From Candidatus Thorarchaeota archaeon (GTDB lineage Archaea > Asgardarchaeota > Thorarchaeia > Thorarchaeales > Thorarchaeaceae), in the NCBI GenBank assembly GCA_021498125.1, contig JAIZWL010000001.1:571434-635433 (forward strand): a DNA stretch of 64,000 nt. Reading direction: 5' to 3'. Position numbers and translations under genes: made by a program. The notes below the pieces were generated by a model that ran no database searches, had not been told where the DNA came from, and worked only from the letters and a program-made list of their open reading frames with translations. Numbering within the stretch: the first letter of the stretch is position 1; the number at the start of each line of letters is the position of its first letter. Below are positions 41,490 through 48,373 of this stretch, piece by piece.

Positions 41490-42266
41490 ATGAAATCTAC
41501 TAAATATTCAGAAAAGGTTCTTGACCATTTTAGAAATCCGCGAAATGCTGGCACCCTCGAGGGTGACGATGTTGCATCCGGACGTGTTGGCAACTCTGTG
41601 TGTGGGGATCTCATGGAGGTCTACATCAAGGTAAAAGACGGTCGGATTGTGGATGCAACATTTCAAACATTTGGCTGTGGGTCCGCCATAGCCACTAGCA
41701 GTATGACAACTGAGATGGTCAAAGGCATGACCTTGGAAGATGCAATGAAGGTGACCCGTAAGGATGTTGCAGAAGAACTGGATGGTCTTCCGCCCATCAA
41801 GATGCATTGTTCCAACCTCGCAGCGGATGCTCTACATGAGGCCATTAAGAAGTACATGATCGAACATGGACTTGCCGTAGCAGAAGAACTGGACACAGAT
41901 ATCGTGGTCACACCAATCAAGGGTAAAGAGACATTCATTGGAAACGGGATCTTCAAGAGTGCAGACAACTACGAAGATTATCGCGACTTTCGAGTGCTCG
42001 TCCTGTACACTGGTGATGACGCTATCAGGACCGCCATCACGTTGACCGAGTATACAAATCGTGTTGTACTCATTACTCCACAGAAAACGATCACAGCCTC
42101 TGATACTTTGAAACACGAACTTGACAGTTCATCAGTCAAGGTGATTACAGAGGGCGAGATTATCGAGGCAAAGGGAGAAGGTGAATTGGAAAAGGTCATT
42201 GTCCATAACTTGGACGAAGATACTACCTACGAATTATTTATCGATGCTTTGATTACAATGGAATGA
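41490..42266 (+). CDS. IscU scaffold fused to degenerate thioredoxin-reductase-like NAD-binding domain
   Basis: A 258-residue fusion. Residues 1-135 are IscU with all three cluster cysteines (VCGD about Cys38, FGCGSA about Cys63, MHCSN about Cys107) and the Asp after the first. Residues 160-258 resemble the pyridine-nucleotide domain of thioredoxin reductase: FRVLVLYTGDDAIRTAITL, RVVLITPQKTITASDTLKH and KVIVHNLDEDTTYELFIDAL. The glycine motif is changed (YTGDDA for GGGDSA), so NAD(P)H binding is uncertain, and no FAD domain or redox CxxC exists. ATG 41484 overlaps the IscS-like stop; GGGGAAG favours ATG 41490. Confidence 0.9.
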   Translation: MKSTKYSEKVLDHFRNPRNAGTLEGDDVASGRVGNSVCGDLMEVYIKVKDGRIVDATFQTFGCGSAIATSSMTTEMVKGMTLEDAMKVTRKDVAEELDGLPPIKMHCSNLAADALHEAIKKYMIEHGLAVAEELDTDIVVTPIKGKETFIGNGIFKSADNYEDYRDFRVLVLYTGDDAIRTAITLTEYTNRVVLITPQKTITASDTLKHELDSSSVKVITEGEIIEAKGEGELEKVIVHNLDEDTTYELFIDALITME

Positions 42267-42322
42267 CCAATTCAATCGTAAACGACTGGCAAGTATTTTA
42301 GAGGTTGAAACGGTAATAATAA

Positions 42323-43444
42323 TTAAACGCGAAAGTCCTCAATTATTCTGAAGTATTCGTCGATGTCCACGTCCCAGTCATTGCTATCCACATTGTAGTA
42401 CGAAAAGAAGCGACCCATTTGTATAGAATGAAAATGATGTACAATTTGAATACTATATGATTTGAACTCCCCTCGGATCTTATCGAGGCCCCGCAAGAAG
42501 TTGGCGAGATCAGAGGCGTATAAGATTAACCTGAATACATATGATTTTGGAGATTCTGCCACCATCTCTTTCGGAAATGGCAAGTTGACCAGACATGTTA
42601 GTAGGGGGTCACTAGGGCCATTTGTCTCGAAAAATAAATAGATTGAGAGAGGATTCTCTTGTGGTTCAGTCGTCCATTTATATCCCTTAATGATCCCGTC
42701 ATTGACCATTCGTTTGATCCGTTTATTCACTTGGGTCTGTGAGAGACCGATCTCGGTTCCCAGCTCCTTTAGGGTCTTGGCAGCATCAACCTTTAGATAA
42801 CTGAGAATGGCAATATCTTTCGCATCAAATTTTGCACGAGTGGGATGGAACTCGAAATTCAGATCAATGGAGGTTTTCTCCTCTACTACTTTATCACATT
42901 CGGCGGCCCATTCATGCCAGTCCCATTTCCAGCCACCATGAACATCAAGTCGTTCCACTTGGCCTGATGTGAAAAAAATGTCCATGATCTCGACGATTGA
43001 GTACGCTTTGATCAACCCTTGCTCGAGTAAGGCCCTACTGATTTTTTCAGGCACATCGCCCTCATTTATTGGATATGTCAGATGAGCAAGGTGCCCATTA
43101 TATTGCCCATAGGTTGAACCATAGATATAGAATAATGGGATGTCACGAAAGAGAGAACCGATATTTGCAACACTAGGTGCTAGATCAAGACAGATTAACG
43201 CATCACCAAGTCCTAATTTTCGATCATGGGTCTGCGCATAGAGAAAACCCAGATACCCATCCTCTTTTAGTTTGCTCAGGCGGTATCTGATAGTCCTTGC
43301 TGAACGATTTAATATCTGTGCCAAGAGTTCCGCGGACGCTTTTCCCCCCAGTTGATCCAATGCTGATAATATCTGCAAATCAAGATCGTCTAATGGTTTC
43401 TTACGTGACATGGCACCAACTCGGTGTTTTGGTGGATTTTCCAA
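42323..43444 (-). CDS. Lrp/AsnC-like regulator with two winged-helix domains
   Basis: A 373-residue regulator. The first HTH (LDDLDLQILSALDQLGG to SARTIRYRLSKLKEDGYLGF) sits at about residues 18-70 and a second (DIAILSYLKVDAAKTLKEL to QTQVNKRIKRMVNDGIIKGY) at 210-260. Each is followed by an alpha/beta ligand-like segment. ATG 43411 (MSRKKP) is an alternative start. A two-headed Lrp-type protein is typical of some archaea; effectors are unknown. It reads divergently from a small winged-helix gene. Confidence 0.82.
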   Translation of the reverse strand: MENPPKHRVGAMSRKKPLDDLDLQILSALDQLGGKASAELLAQILNRSARTIRYRLSKLKEDGYLGFLYAQTHDRKLGLGDALICLDLAPSVANIGSLFRDIPLFYIYGSTYGQYNGHLAHLTYPINEGDVPEKISRALLEQGLIKAYSIVEIMDIFFTSGQVERLDVHGGWKWDWHEWAAECDKVVEEKTSIDLNFEFHPTRAKFDAKDIAILSYLKVDAAKTLKELGTEIGLSQTQVNKRIKRMVNDGIIKGYKWTTEPQENPLSIYLFFETNGPSDPLLTCLVNLPFPKEMVAESPKSYVFRLILYASDLANFLRGLDKIRGEFKSYSIQIVHHFHSIQMGRFFSYYNVDSNDWDVDIDEYFRIIEDFRV

Positions 43445-43507
43445 GTGTTATTTTAAGGAATCTATAGATACATATTCATTATCTATGTGTATTCAGATAC
43501 GGCATAA

Positions 43508-43520
43508 AGATTATATATTC
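43508..43520 (+). promoter_or_regulatory. TATA box upstream of small winged-helix gene
   Basis: AGATTATATATTC lies about 26 bases before GTG 43541, so initiation would be nearly leaderless at GTG 43541, or with a 105-base leader if ATG 43646 is used. Confidence 0.45.
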
Positions 43521-43540
43521 TTTGCCGATTTTTCCCAGTA

Positions 43541-43933
43541 GTGGATTTGTGTCTTGTCGTCATCAATCCATTGTCTGCGGGTGTGCAATGCCTTGGTGTG
43601 AACAAGAACCGATCTACTCACAACTTCAAAGAGGTGACACCAAAAATGCTCACGACTAGCGATCTACCCAGAAGCGCGTTAATTGTTCTTGACAGCCTAA
43701 AATCCCAAGGGCCTCTGAGCCCTAAGCAAATCGCATCACAGGCCAAATTGCCACCACGCACCGTGTCATTTGCCCTAAAAAAACTGATTCGAATCAATCT
43801 CTGCCGGAAGGTACCTAACCTACGAGATATGCGCCAGCCGCTCTATCATCTTGATCGTGATCGATTCAGAGAACTTCAACAGATGATCGATCAGCTCCGT
43901 ATAGAAGCAGGTATTCTGTCTAGAGCATTTTGA
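43541..43933 (+). CDS. Winged-helix transcriptional regulator (short)
   Basis: The HTH reads GPLSPKQIASQAKLPPRTVSFALKKL with the wing in NLCRKVPNLRDMRQPLYHL, close to MarR/TrmB-like single winged helices. Two starts are possible: GTG 43541 (130 residues, TATA-linked) or ATG 43646 (95 residues, GAGGTGA upstream). The HTH begins after the second, so I favour 43646 biologically. It is divergent from the Lrp-like gene and may control it. Confidence 0.75.
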   Translation: MDLCLVVINPLSAGVQCLGVNKNRSTHNFKEVTPKMLTTSDLPRSALIVLDSLKSQGPLSPKQIASQAKLPPRTVSFALKKLIRINLCRKVPNLRDMRQPLYHLDRDRFRELQQMIDQLRIEAGILSRAF

Positions 43934-43941
43934 CTATGCAA

Positions 43942-43977
43942 TGCACCTTGTACATTGTTGTAGATTTGCAAGGTGCA
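43942..43977 (+). terminator. Hairpin downstream of winged-helix gene
   Basis: TGCACCTTG (43942-43950) and CAAGGTGCA (43969-43977) form a perfect 9-bp stem with an 18-nt loop, eight bases past the stop codon. A moderately T-rich stretch (CTTGTCTTGT) follows. Confidence 0.55.
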
Positions 43978-44099
43978 CTTGTCTTGTAAAATGCCTCGAC
44001 ATTTGACAGTGACGTAAATTTCCATCCAAAGGACGCAAAAGTCCATGATTATGCTACCGGCTCATTGTCTGTTCTCTTGTCAGTCCGATCTCGAATGAA

Positions 44100-44948
44100 T
44101 CAGTGTGGACCTGCATCAGAGGTGATGACTCGGATACCTAACTTCTCGGCCTTTATCCTGTCACGTGGGGATATGTCCAAGGTCACAGCCACCAGCTTCG
44201 TCGCCTTGACTCCCTCCTGCATCTCGGCCAGTTCCACAGTCTTGATGAACTTCCATATGTCATGCATATCCATGTGGGACTTGACCTCCACAAAGACGCA
44301 TTGGGAGTCGTGAACCATCATGTCAATATCGGTCACTTCTCCTGGTGGAACGACCACTCCTTTCTCATCGAGGACATCCAGTCGGCGTATTTTTTCGGGA
44401 TCCAGATCCTCGCTCAGCAATGCCTCTCGAAAGACTTCACGAAAGATGTCTTCAAGGCGAATCCCAAATCTAGTGGAGATTGTAGATACATCTCTCCGGA
44501 GCGAGTCGAAGCCCTTTTGCAGTCCCGCTACCATCGCTTCGAAGTGGCGATTCATTTCTTCGAAGCGTCTGTTCATATCTTCAAAGCGTTTATCGACGGC
44601 CTCAGCACGTTTAGCCATCTGGTCAATGATCTCTTCAAAGCGTTTATCGACGGCCTCAAAGCGTTTATCGACGGCCTCAAAGCGCTTGTCCATTAAATCA
44701 ATGATCTCTTCAAAGCGTTTATCGACGGCCTCAAAGCGCTTGTCCATTAAATCAATGATCTCTTCAAAGCGTTTGTCCATTGCTTCAAAGCGTTCTTGCA
44801 TCAATTGGAGTGCTTCTTGAAACTCTTTCTTGGTGACAAGCTCTTCAGGTGAATACACTATAGTGATCTCTCTAAGGATATCTGGAAGTACTTTGCGAAG
44901 GTGCGCCTCGATTTGAGACGCAGGAATGCTTGATTCATTTGATCCCAT
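44100..44948 (-). CDS. Coiled-coil plus PD-(D/E)XK-like protein (DUF3782-type)
   Basis: A 282-residue protein. Residues 20-145 are a coiled coil made of tandem DKRFEAV and DKRFEEIIDLM units. The C-terminal third has VTDIDMMVHDSQCVFVEVK, an Asp followed by Glu-x-Lys, resembling the PD-(D/E)XK core seen in DUF3782-like proteins. These are common in archaea and of unknown function. The repeats are nearly identical in DNA, suggesting recent expansion. ATG 44948 is the start. Confidence 0.78.
   Translation of the reverse strand: MGSNESSIPASQIEAHLRKVLPDILREITIVYSPEELVTKKEFQEALQLMQERFEAMDKRFEEIIDLMDKRFEAVDKRFEEIIDLMDKRFEAVDKRFEAVDKRFEEIIDQMAKRAEAVDKRFEDMNRRFEEMNRHFEAMVAGLQKGFDSLRRDVSTISTRFGIRLEDIFREVFREALLSEDLDPEKIRRLDVLDEKGVVVPPGEVTDIDMMVHDSQCVFVEVKSHMDMHDIWKFIKTVELAEMQEGVKATKLVAVTLDISPRDRIKAEKLGIRVITSDAGPH
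44656..44763 (-). repeat. 54-base tandem repeat in coiled-coil gene
   Basis: Two exact 54-base copies (44656-44709 and 44710-44763), each containing TCAAAGCGTTTATCGACGG, encode 18 residues each of the coiled coil. A partial third copy begins at 44764, and related shorter copies lie at 44600-44655. Copy number could vary between strains. Confidence 0.85.
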
Positions 44949-44999
44949 AGTGTATCATTATTACTTTTAGAGTGACTTGATATTAACATTACTATATTG

Positions 45000-45173
45000 A
45001 TGAGGCCTAAGAAGCGAAGTATAGATGATATTGAATATCAAATCAATCAATTTGCACATGCTCACGAGCGGTTGCCCTATTTAATCACAATTGTATTGTG
45101 TGTCTTTGTATGGCTGTTGATACTGGCACTACTTGTTTACAGAGTGCGTGAGTGCTATGTGAAAGGTGCATAG
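45000..45173 (+). CDS. Small single-pass membrane protein (57 aa)
   Basis: The reading MRPKKRSIDDIEYQINQFA opens a 57-residue ORF with one hydrophobic helix (LITIVLCVFVWLLILALLV) and a basic C-terminus (YRVRECYVKGA). No clear ribosome site precedes ATG 45000. The charged N-terminus followed by a membrane helix looks protein-like, but evidence is limited to composition. Confidence 0.35.
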   Translation: MRPKKRSIDDIEYQINQFAHAHERLPYLITIVLCVFVWLLILALLVYRVRECYVKGA

Positions 45174-45342
45174 TCATAGATCAATCAATGTAGAAAGAAT
45201 CCTGAAGAGTCTTGGCGCCGGATATACTATAGTGGTCATACTCTTCATATTCACTCGTTTATTGACTTTTAAGAGCCTATTGTTCTACAGTACTGATGTG
45301 GGCAATATTCACTACTCCCACCGCTCCCTATTCTCTCTATAA
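45166..45342 (+). CDS. Possible second small membrane protein (58 aa)
   Basis: GTG 45166 lies inside the end of the preceding small ORF (8-base overlap) and opens a frame of 58 residues with a hydrophobic segment (GYTIVVILFIFTRLLTF). It may be translated by coupling, but low complexity and short length make it uncertain. Confidence 0.25.
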   Translation: MHSHRSINVERILKSLGAGYTIVVILFIFTRLLTFKSLLFYSTDVGNIHYSHRSLFSL

Positions 45343-45409
45343 CTGATAAAGTATCTCCCATATTATCTCTTGTATGAAACGCTGATGAAACCATCATGAA
45401 CTAAATAAG

Positions 45410-46669
45410 TTAGGATAATGAGGAGAGAACTGACTCCAATTCGTCTAAAGTCTGTATAACAAACCTATGAGACTCAGCCGGACTTGATATCTCGAGCAGT
45501 GTCCTGTAATATGTCGGATTGAAGACAGCAGAATTTCCTCTACTGAACGATCGTATTTTGTAAGTAACAAAACTCAGGCAAAACACTGCAAATAGATTGA
45601 GAAATACGGCTGAAATAAGACCGTACATGAGCGTAAGAGCAACGCCACCTGCAATGGCAATAGATGAGATTGCGAGAAAGGCCGACTGATAGGAGTGTGT
45701 TCCTGACCGAATTCTATGAAGCACGAGATTGGTTCCCAGACCTACTATTACTATTCCAACAAGGAATGCAAGGATGGTCGTTTCAGGTGTCGAAAAGGGA
45801 GCAGGTGCAAATAGAGAGAGTAAGTACTCAAAGCCAATACTGCTCGCTATCAGGACTCCCGCTCGTGTCCAATTCACTATTGATTCACGAACAAAAAAGA
45901 AGTGAGTCAACTCAGACGAGGTGGAGCCTGAAAACCCAGTAAAAGGCCATCTCATGAATTTGCGGCCTGTGAGAAAATCACGCACGGCAACAATACGCCC
46001 TTCAATGCGAATGAGATCAGGTCGGAACTGTCGAATAAACTCCCTAGTGGCACTCAAGAGCAGCACTGCCAAGCCCATGTTTGTTAGAACTGCTCCACCA
46101 AGTAATACCACATAGATCTGCTGAGAGAGTTCTGGAAATAGACGTACACTCCAAGTGATAGTAGCTTCAATAAGAATTCCAAAGACGATTGAGAGACCAA
46201 ACCAGAGTATTGTGCTATAGATGATCCATTGTCCCACTCGATATCGCTTGTTATTGAACAGCCAAGTGACCTGCATATCAAGTCCACTTAAGATCAATAC
46301 ACCAATAACAAATGTAATTGGAATCAGTACATAAGCACTGAGAAGAGTCCCAATGGATACTAATGGCCAATTCATTTGTTCAAGAGGTCCCCACGGTTCC
46401 CCTGAAAGAGTATTTCCTGTTGGTTCTTGCTGAAGTGCCAAAAAGAGCAGGACCATAGAAAGAGTGAATAGAATTACTCGAATCATCAAAAGTATCGGTC
46501 CCGCATCTTGTCGTACTTTTTTTGATAAAACCGTAAAAGGTGGAGTTCCAATGTGGGAGAGAATGAGTCCATCTGTTGGTTGAACAGATGGGATTTGATG
46601 TCTATCTAGAATCTTCTTGAAACGGCCCTGTGCCTCTGAATTGTCCATTATCTCACTTGAGCTCATCAT
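45410..46669 (-). CDS. Polytopic membrane protein of unknown function
   Basis: A 419-residue protein with a soluble N-terminus (residues 1-60) and seven or eight transmembrane helices (for example ILLMIRVILFTLSMVLLFLAL, WIIYSTILWFGLSIVFGIL, IYVVLLGGAVLTNMGLAVL). A short soluble tail follows (FVIQTLDELESVLSSLS). No transporter signature is recognisable. It lies next to the clan-CD-like membrane protein on the same strand and may function with it. Confidence 0.65.
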   Translation of the reverse strand: MMSSSEIMDNSEAQGRFKKILDRHQIPSVQPTDGLILSHIGTPPFTVLSKKVRQDAGPILLMIRVILFTLSMVLLFLALQQEPTGNTLSGEPWGPLEQMNWPLVSIGTLLSAYVLIPITFVIGVLILSGLDMQVTWLFNNKRYRVGQWIIYSTILWFGLSIVFGILIEATITWSVRLFPELSQQIYVVLLGGAVLTNMGLAVLLLSATREFIRQFRPDLIRIEGRIVAVRDFLTGRKFMRWPFTGFSGSTSSELTHFFFVRESIVNWTRAGVLIASSIGFEYLLSLFAPAPFSTPETTILAFLVGIVIVGLGTNLVLHRIRSGTHSYQSAFLAISSIAIAGGVALTLMYGLISAVFLNLFAVFCLSFVTYKIRSFSRGNSAVFNPTYYRTLLEISSPAESHRFVIQTLDELESVLSSLS

Positions 46670-46691
46670 ATCCCATCCATTATCGTTTAGG

Positions 46692-46955
46692 TTACATTCC
46701 TACACAGATTCGACCATATACAGGATCGGGATCAGTCATATCATTATAGAGATTTATAATAAGTGATGCCAATCCTATAATCATCAGAACAAGTGGAACA
46801 AACCGCCACGGGCCAGTGAGAACAGCCTCTGACCCACAGAGGACTTGAACCCACCATGGTGCCCCTTTAATTATCGCAAAGAGGACCATGCCCATTATTG
46901 ATAAAATCTTCGTGGCGACAGTAATCAACGAAAGGTTCCACTTAATGCCCCACAT
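46692..46955 (-). CDS. Small membrane protein, or displaced C-terminus of the upstream gene
   Basis: From ATG 46955 (MWGIKWNLSLITVATKIL) this reads 87 residues with two hydrophobic helices (ATKILSIMGMVLFAIIKGA and FVPLVLMIIGLASLIINLY). The frame stays open upstream to ATG 47048, which would overlap the neighbouring gene by 124 bases. There is no ribosome site. Either it is a separate small protein overlapping by 31 bases, or a one- or two-base indel split a longer gene. Confidence 0.4.
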   Translation of the reverse strand: MWGIKWNLSLITVATKILSIMGMVLFAIIKGAPWWVQVLCGSEAVLTGPWRFVPLVLMIIGLASLIINLYNDMTDPDPVYGRICVGM

Positions 46956-47692
46956 AGAAATACGGTCAACTGCAAAAATACTGATAAAAATTGTAGAGCT
47001 ACTGCAAAAACATCCATTGTTGCAGCGGGGTTCAATGTTGCCTTCCATACTGCAAAAGAAGTGGACAGGGCACTTACGATAAAGATTGCAGCATCAATAG
47101 CAAACCAAGCTTTTTCCATCGTTGACCAAAGCAAATAGTCAGGAGTACATGAGTGAGTAGCCAGATCGATAGCTCGTTGAAAAGCACTTGTTAAAGCATT
47201 GTGGCTTCCTGACAACAAGATGATCGCAAAAAAACCACCAAGAGTGGCATCGATTAAACCATCAAAAGTAAAAACTTGGCTTTTTGAAGAACTTGAAATA
47301 TACTGTTTGATAGAATTGGAATTACACGCTAAAATAATGTCATAACCCGGTGTAAGCTCAACTCTGTCACTAAACGTGTCCCATGAAATAGCGTGATGAC
47401 CTGCAAGAATTCCTTGTTCGGATCCATGAGATACCCATACAACTCTTCCGACTGTCCGGTGGATGGTCAGTGCATACTCCAAGGATTCATACTCCACAAC
47501 TCGCACATGTGGGTCATTTGCCACGATTGTCTGAACCGCTGTGTTCACTGTACGGTCATGATGCATGACAACAACCACATCCGCGACCACAGGTGCCGAG
47601 AGCGGCATGACCCACAACGGTGATAGCACAGCAATCACAAGCAGCGCAGTTCTCACTCTCAAAAGATTACGTCTATGACGACCGACCGACAT
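46925..47692 (-). CDS. Membrane protein with clan-CD-like His/Cys motif
   Basis: A 255-residue protein with a signal peptide or first helix (LLVIAVLSPLWVMPLSAPVV). It carries VVWVSHGSEQGIL and, 38 residues on, YDIILACNSNS, that is His-Gly then Ala-Cys, the catalytic spacing pattern of clan CD cysteine peptidases (caspase, gingipain, legumain types). Two or three C-terminal membrane helices follow (TLGGFFAIILLSGSH, WFAIDAAIFIVSALS, MDVFAVALQFLSVFLQL). Similarity is motif-level only; a non-peptidase role is possible. Its C-terminus overlaps another reading frame. Confidence 0.6.
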   Translation of the reverse strand: MSVGRHRRNLLRVRTALLVIAVLSPLWVMPLSAPVVADVVVVMHHDRTVNTAVQTIVANDPHVRVVEYESLEYALTIHRTVGRVVWVSHGSEQGILAGHHAISWDTFSDRVELTPGYDIILACNSNSIKQYISSSSKSQVFTFDGLIDATLGGFFAIILLSGSHNALTSAFQRAIDLATHSCTPDYLLWSTMEKAWFAIDAAIFIVSALSTSFAVWKATLNPAATMDVFAVALQFLSVFLQLTVFLCGALSGTFR

Positions 47693-48168
47693 AACTCTGT
47701 TCGTGCAACAAGTGCACGTTTAACTATCCCCATTTCACCCATGAGAATTCCTTCCTCAATCAATCAATCAATAGACCAAATGTAAATAAGCTTTCTGATA
47801 CTTTTGGCTTGTGTGAAAAGTCAATATAATAGTGGTCATGAAACGCATGAACCGTCTGTGACTCCATTTTGTGTCTGTATCCAAGAGTCTTCAGAACCTA
47901 TTCTGACTTGAACGAACTACGTCTGTGGACTTTTCACAGAGCCGATACTTCTGACTGTTGATTGTACGACTACCAGTAATATAATTCTATTTTGTTTTAA
48001 TCGTGTATGCTGCCGCAACAAAAAGGTAGAAACAATGTGAGAATGATTATGCTTCACATTTTTAAGATGTTTCAACATTCATAATATGAGTCTAATGATC
48101 CCCTCTATGGCAGTTCAGGACAAGTCAAGCTATATACATTCACCTGTATTCCTTTCGTTCACAACTGC

Positions 48169-48198
48169 TGTGGCAAAAAATAATATTTATCACGAAGT
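48169..48198 (+). promoter_or_regulatory. AT-rich promoter-like element ahead of surface-protein gene
   Basis: TGTGGCAAAAAATAATATTTATCACGAAG contains a TATA-like AATATTTATC about 190 bases before ATG 48374. The 680-bp divergent gap 47693-48373 otherwise shows an AATC-type microrepeat near 47757 and short ORFs without ribosome sites, so I find no gene in it. Confidence 0.3.
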
Positions 48199-48373
48199 AT
48201 ATATTATCTTTACAGGTAATTGTATTTCTCGTGACTCATCGCGACCTGCATTGGACATGATTTTCCAGAGGTCACACAACAACCTTGACCGAACTTCCTC
48301 ACGTTCGTGTCACCCCTCTACATACTGTTCCATGATCCCCCCTACTAGAATGCACTGAAGGAAGATGGCTCCT

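Noticed and set aside
46956-47048. Using ATG 47048 as start of the small membrane ORF
   Set aside because: The residues before Met at 46955 (Cys/Ser-rich) are out of keeping with the hydrophobic protein and arise from reading the overlapping gene in another frame.
48086-48358. 90-residue plus-strand ORF in the gap before the giant surface-protein gene
   Set aside because: Composition is not protein-like, no ribosome site, and it covers the predicted promoter area of the downstream gene.
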